Source of the DNA: Hemerocallis citrina
Taxonomy: Eukaryota; Streptophyta; Magnoliopsida; Asparagales; Asphodelaceae
DNA: 64,000 bases
Direction of reading: 5' to 3'
Assembly (NCBI GenBank): GCA_017893485.1
Contig: CM030359.1
Span: 33,298,430 to 33,362,429, forward strand
Program-made: the position numbers and the translations under genes
Shown: positions 1 through 11,209 of the stretch, in pieces
Layout: every line of letters begins with the position of its first letter
Numbering within the stretch: position 1 is the first letter of the stretch
Notes under the pieces: model-generated
The model's input: only the letters and a program-made list of their open reading frames with translations
What the model was told of the DNA's origin: nothing
The model's database searches: none

Positions 1-582
1 TTGTATCGGTGTGGGGGTAAACAGATAGAATTTGTGAGTCCGAGAACAACCTGAACAGTTGACTCAGCCTTCTTGCTCCTGCCGCGACCTGCAAGGAAGT
101 GCGAAACACCGGGATTGATTCCGGCGACGCACCCTCCGACGCTCTTGTCAGTAATCAGAAGAGATTAAGAAAGAGCTTAAAAGTGGTGAAAAAGTGATTA
201 ACCTGGTCATGGTGGTAGAGGGGTGATATTTATAGTCGCCAGGGGAGCCGTTTAAGGGTCTGATCTCCTGTGTAACAGCCGGGAGTAAAATTCTCAGTCT
301 GTTTTAGGAAATCTTTCCTTGATTCCCGGTGAGAGCAAATCAGGGCCATTGACTTGCCCAAATCATGGATCCTGATTTGTCTCTTGTTGGTTTGGGTTCG
401 TCTTGGGTCGGAACCCGTACCCAACTGGTGTGGATCCGTTCGTGGGTTATTGGATCTGCGAGAAGGAGATTCAGTACCCGCTTTGGATCCGCTTGTATGT
501 GAAATTACCTTTTTACCCCCGAGCTTTAAGATTCGTGCTCAATCTGGACGGTTCCGATTTAACCCCATTTTTAGCCATATCA
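1..582 (-). repeat. 3' LTR of the deleted gypsy copy (cut by window edge)
   Basis: It aligns without net gaps to 4724-5305 and ends in the same ATATCA. I count about 10 differences over roughly 570 bases, all transitions. A minus-strand TATA-like CTATAAATA lies at about 226-234. Confidence 0.88.
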
Positions 583-602
583 CGAGCCCCCCACTCCTAA
601 AG
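583..602 (-). other. polypurine tract of the deleted gypsy copy
   Basis: On the minus strand the bases directly before the 3' LTR read GGAGTGGGGGGCTCG. The same tract lies beside the 3' LTR of the full-length copy (36763-36780). It would prime plus-strand DNA synthesis. Confidence 0.75.
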
Positions 603-1064
603 ACTGAGCGTGATCAGCCTTTGAGGAGTAGTTTGACTGTTTTGGTGGCTAGCGGAGTTGTATCGGAGTCCATGTGGAGGACTTAGGATCTTGAAGGGGG
701 TAGTGAGGTAACTTTTTGATGCCATGTGCTGTTTCCTAGCCGTATCGAGTATTTGGCGTCTTTCATCTATTTTTTTCGGATTATTTATTTAATTTTGCAA
801 TGTGTTTACTAATCGTTCGGGGGGCCTTAACAGTGCATTCTGGGCAATAATTGTTCGTTCAGGGACCCAAAAATATTTCCCCGAATTTTCAATTATTTTC
901 TAGAATTTTTAGTTAAATTTCCCAATTTTTTAGCAATTTTTCGTAATTTTTAAATAAATAAAGCGATTTAAATAAATAAAAAATGATTTTTAATACTGAT
1001 TTATGGCGTGGCACAATCTGGACCTCTGATCGTCGTCGAACGTGATTTTCTGAGAGATCTGACG

Positions 1065-1850
1065 GTCTCCATCGCTCGGCAGATTTTTCCTCCGTTTGCA
1101 AGCTCGGAATGGCACTTGCTCGGCTGCCGACCGGAGACTAGGGGGTTCGGCGTTCCGAGTGAGGTGGCGCAATCTGAGCCATCGGATGGTGGCGCGTTTC
1201 CCAAGAAAATGCTATCTTGTCTTTTAGCGCACGTGGCGCAATCTGGACCGTTCATCATTAGAAGCACGAATTTCTGAGAGATCCAACGGTCGTAGTAGCT
1301 CGGTGTCTTTTTTCTCCGTTTACGAGCTCGGAATGGCACTTGCTCGGCTGCCGACCGGAGGTATGGGGTTTCGGCAGTCCGAGCGACGTGGCGCAATCTG
1401 AACCGTTGGATGACTTCGCGCATCTCGAGACGGGCACATTTCTCAAGAAAACACTATCTTGTCGTTTAGTGTCCTCGGCGAGATCTGGGCCGTCTGATTG
1501 AGATCATGCGCGAAAGTTGAGGAGAAAGTGTGTTTTCTCCGTTTGCGAGCTCGGAAAGGCACTTGCTCGGAGTCCGACCGGAGACAAGTGGTTTCGGGAG
1601 GACGAGCGACGTGGCGCAGTCTGAGCCATTGGATGACGACACGCATCTCAAGACGGGCACATTTCTCAAGAAAACACTATCTTGTCGTTTAGTGTTCTCG
1701 GCGAGATCTGGGCCGTCTGATTGAGATCATGCGCGAAAGTTGAGGAGAAAGTGTGTTTTCTCCGTTTGCGAGCTCGGAAGGGCACTTGCTTGGAGTCCGA
1801 CCGAAGACAGGTGGTTTCGGGAGGACGAGCGACGCGGCGCAATCCGCCTC
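1065..1850. repeat. imperfect tandem repeat, about 225-bp unit
   Basis: The motif TTCTCCGTTTGCGAGCTCGG and its flanks recur near 1090, 1312, 1537 and 1760, a spacing of about 223-228 bases. A further diverged unit lies near 2850. The full-length copy has the same family at 37175-37790. Confidence 0.8.
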
Positions 1851-3065
1851 GAGACGATCCTGTTCCCAAGGACATTATTGGTGCTCCGGGGTTTGTGCGG
1901 CGTTCCACCTTCTCCAGGTCATTAAGGTTAACTCCTTCAATTAATGCGTGGCGTTTCAACTTCCGAGGGTCATAATGGCTGGTTCTTGGAGGTTAAGCTA
2001 TAAGTACTCCATTCCTCTTGTCATTTCAGTCGCAGTAATGTTGAGTTTTAGACCCCGGTGGTGTCTGCCTCTGGCAGACGCCAGTCTTGTGGGGTCTTGA
2101 CCTTGATAGGTTCGGAGGGGTGGTCACTCTACTGTCTTTTTCTTTTCCCGTTCCTGACGGTCCTCATTGAGGGTGTCAGGGTCGGGGGAGAACGAGGCAG
2201 GAGAAGTGACGACTGTGATCCGAACCCGAGGTAAGAGTCGCTCCGGGATGATGGGTGGTCGTTCTTCCACCAAGGTCTTCTGCCGACTCCGGCTATCCCG
2301 AGGTGGGTGGCGGGGTCGGAGGAGATCATGGTGGAAGAGGTGACGATCCAAATTCGGAACCGGGGGGCCAAGTTGCTTCGGAAGGACGAGCAGTCGTTCT
2401 TTCGCCATGATCTTCGGCGTTCCGAGCTTGTTTGTTTGCAACTGTGAAGGCTCTGTTGCCAGAGTCCTCTATCAGGCCGAACCTTCACAGTTACAACCAA
2501 CTAGCTCGGAATGGTGCGTTCCTCCCGATCTCTGAGTGTTGATTTTCTTTCGACCGGGGCCCGTGGGTCGGCGGAATACCGACCGAGACACGGGGCCCGG
2601 GGGGTGCTCGCCGAGGGCGGCGCCTTAAAACTTTGAATCAAAACTTTTTCTGGATTCTCTAGACATTAGTGGGGCGTCCGAAGGTTCGATCGTCCGAGCG
2701 ACGTGGCGCAATCTGAGCCATTGGATGACGACGCGCATCTCGAGACGGGCGCATTCCTCAAGAAAACACTATCTTGTCGTCTAGTGTTCTCGGCGAGATC
2801 TGGGCCGTCTGATCGAGATTTTACGCGAAGTTTGAAGAGAAAGTGAGTTTTCTCCGTTTGCAGGCTCGGGAAGGCACTTGCTCGGAGGCCGACCGGAGTC
2901 TGTGCAATCTGGCTCGGATTGCGTGCGGCTCGGATTCAGATCCCATTGCGCCGAGCTGGTTGACTTGGTGAGGAAGGCAGTTGTGTTGGGCCTTCGCGAC
3001 GTTTCGAGAGGAGCCCAAAAGTCGCACTTATTCGTTTGGAAGTCCAAGGGACGTTCCATTTTTAC

Positions 3066-3072
3066 TATAAAT
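3066..3072 (+). promoter_or_regulatory. TATA box of the antisense promoter
   Basis: TATAAAT lies about 195 bases upstream of the plus-strand ATG at 3264, with a CT-rich leader between. It is conserved at 39295 in the full-length copy. Confidence 0.5.
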
Positions 3073-3254
3073 CTTCACCCCCCCTTAGACCAAGTCTCAT
3101 TTTTCACTTTTACTCTCTCTCCTCAGTTTTTACTTTGCCTTCGAAGTTTTTAGCTCTCTGGTGGCGTTGCTAGCTGTCGCTGTAGCGCTCCTTGTCTCCG
3201 GCGAACTTTCCGACCGTACCTATCACTTCAAGGTCAGTCTCTTTCCCTTCTCTT

Positions 3255-4646
3255 TTAGAAAAAATGGTTAAGATCACGGATGAGACCCCCGCCTCGGAGC
3301 AAGTAACCCAAGGCGAAGTCATGTGGGGGCTTCTTGGCTAGGGACGATCGGAGGTTGGCATTGAGAACGTTCGACTGGAATGCCAAGGTCGCCACTGACT
3401 GGTCTAAGGAGGCGATAGACCTAACCTCTGCGGTGAATCTCTTCACATAGTCCCGCAGCTTCTCTTCCCTTTCCTGCCGCAGGTTCAGTAGGGAGAGACT
3501 TGTCTTCTCGGCTCGCCTGCTACTCACGAAGTGAGTTATGAACAGTGTTTCAAACTGCTCGAACGAGAAGATGGAGGAGGGGGCGAGTCTGGAATACCAT
3601 TCCCGAGCCGACCCCCGGAGGGTGGCAGGGAAGGTCCTGCAGAGCACGGCGTCGGAAGCTTGATGGATCAGCATCAGGGTCTTGAAGCTTTCGACGTGGT
3701 CGACTGGGTCGGATTCCCCTGAGTACGTTTCAAACTGTGGAGGTTTGAAACCCCTCGGTATGTGGGCCTCCATGATCGACCGTGAGAAAGGGGGTCTGCT
3801 GGGACGGACTGTTCCTGCTCGGGACTCCTCCTCTCTGTCCATGCGGCCAATACGCCTTTCCACCTCATGGAGATGGCGAATGAGGGCGTCATCCCTCCGC
3901 TGGTAATCATATGACCCCCCAGACTCCTCTTCATAGGAAGGGGAGCGCGGACTGCGGCGCCGGTAGTCCTGGGATCGGCGAGGACTGTATTGCCGCTGCT
4001 GGTGGCCGGGAGCCGGGGAAGGACTTCGGGTTCGGCGACGGGGATTGGGATCCCTCGGGGGCGTTGGAGCCCTCTGAGCATTTTGGACGTTCTGCCGAAG
4101 GTTGAGAGCCTGCAGAACAGTGTCTTGGAATTGTAGGAACTCGGCACGGGTGATGGGTGCATCATTGTTCCTGCGATGATGCCGATCCGCGGGGGACTGT
4201 GGCCTCCTCCTTCGGCGCTCTGGAGATGCCGCTCGGCCTCTGCCATCCGGAGACCTCCTACCGTCTCGGCGACGAGGGGACCGCTCACCCTGACGCTGGC
4301 GGGAGGCTCCCTCTCGGGCCCGCCTCTCGTCAAGGTGGGTGCGGAGGTCGTCATCTTTCTGGCGGTTCAGGAGCGTGTTGCGGAGGTCGGGATGATGGGA
4401 AGCCATCGAATTCGAGGATCCGTTATGAACCGAGACATAGTCCTGATGGAGGGGCTGCTTCTGCTTCCGGCCGTTATGGCCGGAAGGGCCATTGTTGGGT
4501 TGTTGCTTGGGATGAGGAGGTGGGACCTGCTGGGCCGGTGGAGGGAGATCGGACTGTGGAATAGGATTGACAGGGGCTTCCTCCGTAGGGTCGGCGGGAT
4601 TGGCCACACGGTTCGACCCTCTAGATTTGACCTTCTTCGGAGGCAT
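3255..4646 (-). pseudogene. gag, C-terminally truncated by deletion
   Basis: The ORF starts with MPPKK at 4646, like the full-length gag at 47444. It encodes a Pro/Gln-rich N-terminus, a long Arg/Ser-rich tract, and the retrotransposon gag core with REWYSRL and RRAEKTSLSLLNLRQ. After about 440 residues, at ...KKPPHDFA, homology stops and about 20 unrelated residues follow, read from antisense-ORF DNA. The CCHC-like zinc region of the intact Gag (631 aa) is lost. Particle assembly would be impaired, though the core might still be made. The longer open frame beginning at 4832 is read-through from the LTR and primer site, not a real start. Confidence 0.85.
3264..3317 (+). pseudogene. start of the gypsy antisense ORF, truncated
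   Basis: The first codons match the antisense ORF at 39494 of the full-length copy: ATG GTT AAG, then a shared Glu-Thr-Pro-Ala-Ser-Glu-Gln stretch. Around 3310 the sequence switches to gag sequence on the other strand. The deletion therefore joined the antisense ORF start to the middle of gag and removed pol. Only about 18 codons remain. Confidence 0.7.
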
Positions 4647-4693
4647 GGCTGCAGAGGACGACGAGGAAGAAGCTGAGGCTGTTCGTGCGGTTG

Positions 4694-4711
4694 TTCCCAC
4701 AGACGGCGCCA
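4694..4711 (-). other. primer binding site of the deleted gypsy copy
   Basis: On the minus strand TGGCGCCGTCTGTGGGAA lies three bases inside the 5' LTR. From memory, Tat/Ogre-type elements use an Arg tRNA with this kind of site; the tRNA was not verified here. Confidence 0.7.
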
Positions 4712-4714
4712 ATC

Positions 4715-5305
4715 TGTTACCGCTGATTTCAGAGTGGGGGTAAACAGATAGAATTTGTGAGTCCGAGAACAACCTGAACAGTTGACTCAGCCTTCTTGCT
4801 CCTGCCGCGACCTGCAAGGAAGTGCGAAACACCGGGATTGATTCCGACGACGCACCCTCCGACGCTCTTGTCAGTAATCAGAAGAGATTAAGAAAGAGCT
4901 TAAAAGTGGTGAAAAAGTGATTAACCTGGTCATGGTGGTAGAGGGGTGATATTTATAGTCGCCAGGGGAGCCGTTTAAGGGTCTGATCTCCTGTGTAACA
5001 GCTGGGAGCAAAATCCTCAGTCTGTTTTAGGAAATCTTTCCTTGATTCCCGGTGAGAGCAAATCAGGGCCATTGACTTGCCCAAATCATGGATCCTGATT
5101 TGTCTCTTGTTGGTTTGGGTTCGTCTCGGGTCGGAACCCGTACCCAACTGGTGTAGATCCGTTCGTGGGTTATTGGATCTGCGAGAAGGAGATTCAGTAC
5201 CCGCTTTGGATCCGCTTGTATGTGAAATTACCTTTTTACCCCCGAGCTTCAAGATTCGTGCCCAATCTGAATGGTTCCGATTTAACCCCATTTTTAGCCA
5301 TATCA
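4715..5305 (-). repeat. 5' LTR of the deleted gypsy copy
   Basis: This 591-bp LTR begins TGTTACC and ends ATATCA on the plus strand. It matches 1-582 with transitions only and is clearly related to the LTRs at 36165 and 47516. Confidence 0.9.
4950..4957 (-). promoter_or_regulatory. LTR TATA box
   Basis: TATAAATA on the minus strand inside the 5' LTR, at the same place in all four LTRs of this family in the window. It would drive gag transcription leftward. Confidence 0.55.
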
Positions 5306-5650
5306 CACATATATTATTATAATTATTATATGTTATTATATATTATTATTATTATTACTATTATTATAATTATTGTTTAATATATACTATTATATATATA
5401 TTATTATTTCATATATACTATTATAATAATGTATTATTATTATAATATATATTATTATTATTATACATTACTATTATATATTATTATATATATTATTATA
5501 TAATTTATTATTATTATAATAAATTGTTTAATATATAATTTGAATATATTATTATAATTATTATATATTATTATATATATGTATATTATTAAATATGTTT
5601 ATTATAATAAAATATTTTATATTATTATATATCAGTATGTATGTATATGT
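5306..5650. repeat. AT-rich ATT/TAT microsatellite
   Basis: Degenerate TAT, ATT and TA repeats begin right at the outer edge of the gypsy LTR. Encoded frames are low complexity and not genes. Confidence 0.9.
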
Positions 5651-6397
5651 ATATAAAATGTATGTATCAGAGTATATATACTGTATACAGTATTTACATA
5701 CAACCAAACCTATACATATATTATACTCTCATTTTCAAAAAACTGTTTTCATAAAAAATTATTACCAAACAGATTTTACACTCTCATTTTTCAGAAAACT
5801 GTTTTCAAAACAACAAACCAAATGCAACCTAAGTGATTCAAAATGTCGGAATCCAATGGCATATTTTGACCTCAATTCAGTGTTGTTTCCGAGTGTTTTC
5901 TTGTAGCTAACTTTTTAAACTGACTTTTTTTCATGATTTTTTCTTCTTCTTTTTTATGCTAATAAAAGAAAAAGGAAAATAATATAAGAAGTGCTCACGC
6001 ACTTGGAAGGCAATTTAACCATCTGCTTTTATGATATTATTACAGAGTTCTTCATTCCCGATAGATAAAGTCTTATCACTTAGCTACTGTATTAGCGTTC
6101 AAATTGATCTTACGAAATGTGTATCATATTGCTGTAATGGACAATTCTTCATAAGGTAATATCTTAAAATAGGATCTTGACCCCAGGCCTGAGATGACTT
6201 TTCACAAATCTTGTAGCCATTATAAGAAATCAAACAGTGTTCTCATCAAGAAAAAAACAATCTTAAACCTACCTTTTAAAAATTAAGAGAGGAAGGAAGT
6301 GGGTTGTATTAGGTCTTGCTTAGCTTAAGGCCCGACTGAGGAATTTACAGACGGTTTGTGCTTGGGCCAGATCTGTAAGCCCATATAGAAGTGTTAT
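5651..6397. other. unassigned intergenic DNA
   Basis: No ORF with domain-like composition, RNA gene or repeat boundary was recognised. A short motif, CTCATTTT followed by AAAACTGTTTTCA, occurs twice near 5725-5810. Confidence 0.5.
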
Positions 6398-6405
6398 CTG
6401 GCTGG

Positions 6406-6416
6406 TAGGGATGGCA
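6406..6416 (+). repeat. hAT terminal inverted repeat, left
   Basis: TAGGGATGGCA, the exact inverse of 9920-9930, directly inside CTGGCTGG. Confidence 0.92.
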
Positions 6417-6602
6417 TTCGGGCCATTCGAGCCGGGTCGGGTTTGACCGGTCCCGGGCTAACCCGGGCCGGGCTCCTCCCAACGCGGGCCGGGCCGGACC
6501 GGGCTCAAGGTAAGAAACCTTGGCCCGGACTGGCCCCCAGCCCCTAGTGTGGGGACCGGGCCGGGCTGGGCCGGTTCGCGGGCCGGGCCGGGCCTGGCCC
6601 TT
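6417..6602. repeat. GC-rich subterminal repeats, left end of hAT
   Basis: Clustered GGGCCGGGCC-type motifs. Subterminal short repeats are usual transposase binding regions in hAT elements. Confidence 0.7.
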
Positions 6603-6981
6603 GTATAGGAATTTTTTTTTTTTAAAGTATTGTTAAAGAACAAGTATATGGACTTGTAATTTCATAACAATTGCAAAGAATAAAATTTCATAAATAATTG
6701 AAGTACATGATTAAATAAATTTGAACTTCTTGAATAAAATTAAGTACATAATTAAAATTCATACAAATTTGTCTATTTAGATCAAATCATCAAATTACAA
6801 ATCAATAGAATTACTTGAATTTAAAGATCGAGATGACCTCTACTTAGATTGAAGAGAAGGCATTGGACTATTGTCGTGCACTTTAACTTAACCTAAATAT
6901 AGAATCTCATCACTCTAAATTTTCCAATTAATTACAATTAATTGAACAACATTTTAATGTAAATTAACTAAATGTAATCGT

Positions 6982-9102
6982 TCATTCATCGCCACTTGTT
7001 GATCCACCTCCAGCTTGTGCTTCAAGTAAGTCCTGGGTCATCTCTTCCGCTTTCATCCAATCTTCGGCGCATACTACCATCTCCAAATTTTTGGCTGTCA
7101 ATCGGTTCCTGCTCGTGCTCATTATCCTGCCACCAAGAGAAAAATCACTTTCCGATGCAACAGTTGACACCGGTATTGTTAGCAGATCTTTAGCCATACG
7201 AGAAAGAATATTAAAAATTGCTTCATTAGTCTTCCAAAATTGTAACACATCTTCTACATCTTCAACTGCACTTTGTGCATTATACCAATTTAACTCATTA
7301 GGTGAATTGGTTCTTGCCTTTTTTGATTTAATAAGATTTAAAACACCAATACTAGCTTGACTCTTTCCTTTTGCTAATATGGAGGAAGAAGAAGAAGAAG
7401 ATTCAACATTTTGTGTTTGTGTTTGATTAGTGTTAGTCGAATAAATCCTATCATAAGAATCATATAATCTAGTCAAAACATTCTCAAATTTACGAGTAAA
7501 AGCAACATGATCAAAATCTAGTATTGCATCGTGTGGGGCATAAGTGTAGAAAATTTCAATTAATTTTTTTGTACCTTCTAATTTAATCATAGGATTCATT
7601 ACACTAGTTACACAATATAACATAGGATTGGATGAAAATATTTCAAAAATTTAACATATGCCGCATTAACCATATCACCAATAAAAGGGTCATTTTGCAA
7701 ATCTTTAATTGTTGTCATCATAGTCACAATTTCAAGTAAAATACCACTAGATGTGGATGTGTATGTTTTCGAAAATTGCAAAGTTGCATTGTTAAAAGGT
7801 TGTAAAAATTTATATAAACTATCGGCAAAAAACCAAAAATCATCATCTAACATACAATTTTGCATACCGATTGCGACACAAAAATCTCTAAGATTAAAAC
7901 GATAATGAAGAACAACACCTAATAATTCAAAGGTAGAATTCCAACGATGTCGTACATCTTTAGGAAAACGTCTATATACAATGCCCCTAAGTTTACACCA
8001 ATCATGAAAAGCTTGATAAATTGGACCACTCAATGTAATATAATGAACACAATCTCTCATAGCTTCTAGTTTATCATTTCCATATTTTAGTGCATCTTGC
8101 ACACAAAGATTTAAAATGTGACAAGCACACCTAACATGAAAAATTTCGGATTTCACAGGATCTAAAGTAATTTTTAAACTCTCAATTGCCTTAGTGTTAT
8201 TGGATGCATTATCAAAACCAATAGCAAACACTTTATCATGAATAAAAAAATTATTGCATGCTTCCATAATGTGTGTGACTATAATTTCACCCTTATGTGG
8301 GTACCTAACATATCCAAAAGAAATTATTCTCTTTTGAAGTAACCAATCCGAATCTATCCAATGACATGTTACACACATCATTGGAACCCCGTTTACTCCT
8401 ACCCACCCATCCGATGTCAATGAAACTCTAGTGTTTAGTGATTTTAGTGTTGCTATCAAAAAATCCTTACTCTCATTGTAAACTAATTTACAATCACCCT
8501 TAACAACATTCCTAGCAATTTTTTTAAAATGAGGGTTGAAGGTGGTTTGTACAAAATCCTCTACATATTTTTGTTCACCAAACGAATATGGCAATTCACC
8601 TCTAATTACTAATTTAGCGATTCCCTTACGAACGTGATCGTGATCATATGTATGACCATCTACTTGACCGATTTTATGATGTATTTTTTTGTTGTGTGAG
8701 GTTATCTTTCGAAAATTGTAGTTGACATTTGTTTGAGTGACGTTGAAGTGTACCCGTGCCCGATCCTACTTTAAACTTATATGGGGTTTGACACTTCTTA
8801 CATATTTTAAGTCCTACACTCTTATCATTTTGTGAAGGGACAAAATTGAAAAAATTGTGTACTTCCGAAGTAGTCTCTCTTGTTTTCCTTGAGTTTAGAG
8901 AAGGATCTTGTTCCGACGGTTGTGTATCTACATGATCTTCTATTTCTATAGGATTTGAGTGTGTTTCATTCAAATCGGGAAAACTATCATAATTCATAAA
9001 TTCTTCACTATCTATATATTGGTTAGGAATAGACGGAATGTGATGACTAGTAGATTCTTGACTACTATGCCTATCACCACTGCGTGATCGACTAGAGGCC
9101 AT
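6982..9102 (-). pseudogene. hAT transposase (BED zinc finger / RICESLEEPER-like), two frameshifts
   Basis: The gene reads from 9102 to 6982. The first block encodes a BED zinc finger with KICKKC and, 20 residues on, HSNKC. The middle block (about 8594-7620) is the hAT core, with VRCACHILNLCVQDA and RHRWNSTFELL. The last block carries the hAT C-terminal dimerisation region with VASESDFSLGGRI and LVCAEDW-like VVCAEDWMK. Block 1 leaves frame in an A run near 8687 (one A too many) and block 2 leaves frame in a T run near 7643 (one T too few by my reading). Otherwise coding sequence is continuous over about 700 codons, normal for the family. The protein would cut and paste the element. Confidence 0.88.
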
Positions 9103-9730
9103 TTAACTTTGAAAAACTAAAACAACAACTAAATGTATGACAACTAATAATTAAAAATAAACAACAATCTATCTCAATTACAAATTAACAACAATATCAA
9201 GAACTAGTGAGTGAGTAGTGTATGTTTCTTTTACCACTTTACCAAAATTAAAAATAAAATCTAAAAAAAATGAGAGGAAGAAGATCAAGAAAACACAAAT
9301 TATATGAGAATAATGAAGTGGGATGCTATGTTAATTCTACAAATTAAAATTATACTAAAATACCGTAAGAAAGTTGAGACATGAGAGCTATGAGTAGAAG
9401 TAGTATTGATTGTTGTTGTTGAATGTTGATGAGTTGATCACTTGATTGTTGTTGATTTCCTTCCTTCAAAATTCTCCAAATTTGATCTTGATCACTTGAG
9501 AGTGTGTTGATCACCAAATTGTTGTTGTTGATTGGAGAAATAGTAGAGAGAATGAGATATTTGAGTGAATTAAAGAAGAGAAATGAAAGGAATGGTATAG
9601 TATTTATAGAAAATGTCATTTTTTTTGATTTCCTAAAGTACCCCCCAAAACTAGCCGTTATAAATCCGTTGGGGGATAGTTTTGTAATTAAATTTTTTTT
9701 TAAAATTTTCTAAAAAAAAAAAAATCTACA

Positions 9731-9919
9731 ACGGTCGGCCCGGCCCGGCCCGAGCCCGGACGGGCCGGTTCAACCAGTTCCGGGCCTCGAGCGGGCCGGG
9801 CTTGACCGGGCTTTTCTTGGGAAAATGGGGACCGGCCCTAACCGGGAGGCAGGGGGGGCGGTTAGGGGCCAGGCCCGAGTTGGAGGGGGTCGGGCCGGTC
9901 CCGGGCCCGCCGGCCCTGA
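9731..9919. repeat. GC-rich subterminal repeats, right end of hAT
   Basis: GGCCCGG/CCGGGCC clusters mirror the left end. The ORFs they create are low-complexity. Confidence 0.7.
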
Positions 9920-9930
9920 TGCCATCCCTA
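9920..9930 (-). repeat. hAT terminal inverted repeat, right
   Basis: TGCCATCCCTA, followed directly by the second CTGGCTGG. Confidence 0.92.
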
Positions 9931-9938
9931 CTGGCTGG

Positions 9939-10592
9939 CCTACCTGCCAATAAGATTGACACAGTGGACTATTTTATAACTTTAGAAAGGGGTTTTTATC
10001 TCATTTGATTATATATTTCTTTTTTGAAAATGCGTACCCACTAATCTGTGTACAATGAATGAAACGATGAGACTGGTCATTTTTTATCAAAAAAATAAAA
10101 ATCTGTGTACAATTTATCGGTGCCCCCACGGGCAGGCAATTAGATGACAAAAATCTTACATGTTTAAACCATGTAATTATTAAACATGGTTCAATAAAAT
10201 GAGCAACATAAGATGGTGTCAACATATTATGCATATGGTGTTATTGATTATAGCTTAATTTTATCTCATATATTTTTCTAGTTTAAATATGATTTGTATA
10301 TTTATCTTCATTTTTACTTTTCTTTTCTTTCCTTTTTCTTTTTCTTTTTCTTTTTCAATTTTCTTGATTCAAAGATGTCAATAACCCGCATGTTTTATAT
10401 ATATGATAATCTTAATCATACTTATATTTTTTTATCATATGAGAGAATATATGAGTTTAATTTTAACTAATTTTATCTCATATTTATTATTTCTTTTAAA
10501 TTTAATATATCATTATCAATTATCTCTCTTTTAAGAGTATACGAGGTAAGAAACGTTTTTTTTAAAAGTGCAATATATGATAACATGTATAT
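9939..10592. other. unassigned AT-rich DNA
   Basis: A TTTC/CTTTTT pyrimidine tract lies at about 10318-10360. Nothing else was recognised. Confidence 0.5.
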
Positions 10593-10857
10593 CACTACAA
10601 ATGATCTTTAAAATCCCGACATTTTTTTTGACCAATCCCGACGTTATTAAACGCCGGGCTTGATACGGGCGGTGTTCTGCTAGGATACACCCGCCAGGGA
10701 TGCGAAAAGGCTTTCCTGGCGAACGCCGAGGTTTCATAATCAGCTATCTCGGCGTTTTAAAATGCCGGAATAGGCTAATTTTAATTTTTAAAAAAGTTCT
10801 CATTAAATAGCCTATCCCGGCGTTTGAAAATGCTGGGAAAGGTCTTTTCTGTGTGTG
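10593..10857. mobile_element. possible CACTA-derived MITE, eroded
   Basis: The left end begins CACTACAAATGATCTTT. The right end, read in reverse, gives CACACACAGAAAAGACCTTT. Between them are repeated CCCGACG, CGCCGGG and CGGCGTTT motifs, the kind of subterminal repeat seen in CACTA elements. The ends match imperfectly and I cannot show the 3-bp target duplication. Confidence 0.4.
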
Positions 10858-11209
10858 TGTGTGATAAAAAATAATAGTTGAGTGGTTGTTGTTGTTGTTT
10901 ATTTTATCAAATTAAAATACTTGTTCAATTTATAATTATAAATCAAACATAATAAACGATAGAAAAGTATTTACAACACAAATTTATTCCAATAATTAAA
11001 CAAATCATCTACAAATTCAATTGATTCTAATTACATATATGTATAACTTGGTGGATTTACCGACTTCTGTTAGTTTTATTTTATTATGTGGCTTATGTTA
11101 TAACTGTGCACCAATTTCATTTAAAGAAATTAACGAAAAGGCATCTGAATTTTTGATGGAAGAATTCGGATTGCTATTAATAAATGTACTGGTCCCAATT
11201 GGTTGCCTT
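10858..11209. other. unassigned AT-rich DNA
   Basis: It contains a (TG)n tract near 10850 and a (GTT)n tract near 10885. No gene was seen. Confidence 0.5.

Larger units (their letters stand above)
603..3263 (-). other. long noncoding 3' region of the deleted gypsy copy
   Basis: This 2.7-kb GC-richer stretch lies between the antisense ORF and the 3' LTR. It corresponds to 36781-39493 in the full-length copy. It holds imperfect tandem units (1065-1850), a further unit near 2700-2890, and duplicated GC-rich motifs around 2160-2600. I see no convincing protein; the open frames here are short and repeat-derived. Confidence 0.7.
1..5305 (-). mobile_element. Ty3/gypsy (Tat-type) LTR retrotransposon, internally deleted copy
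   Basis: Two LTRs in the same orientation flank about 4.1 kb of internal DNA. Reading on the minus strand, the order is 5' LTR, primer binding site, the first two thirds of gag, then a direct fusion to the start of the element's antisense ORF, a long noncoding 3' region, the polypurine tract and the 3' LTR. Protease, RT, RNase H and integrase are absent, so this copy cannot move by itself. A full-length relative lies at 36165-48113 and gives the original gene order. The left LTR runs off the window edge by about 8 bases, so the target duplication cannot be tested. The right flank after the LTR is CACAT. Confidence 0.88.
6406..9930 (-). mobile_element. hAT DNA transposon, complete ends
   Basis: The element has perfect 11-bp terminal inverted repeats, TAGGGATGGCA, and a perfect 8-bp target duplication CTGGCTGG at 6398-6405 and 9931-9938. 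Both are diagnostic of hAT superfamily. The ends carry GC-rich GGCCCGG clusters, while the inside is AT-rich. One transposase gene lies on the minus strand (9102-6982). Ends and duplication look fresh, yet the gene has two frameshifts, so the element may be recently dead, mobilised in trans, or affected by assembly errors. Confidence 0.93.

Noticed and set aside
4157..4676. Plus-strand ORFs opposite gag in both gypsy copies (also 46477-47474)
   Set aside because: They are shadows of the Arg/Ser-rich gag frame and lack their own domain signal.
3255..4832. Gag start at 4832
   Set aside because: That frame begins inside the LTR and crosses the primer site; MPPKK at 4646 matches the other copy.
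6417..6602. CpG-island promoter of a host gene
   Set aside because: The GC-rich block is confined between hAT terminal repeat and transposase end and is mirrored at the other end.
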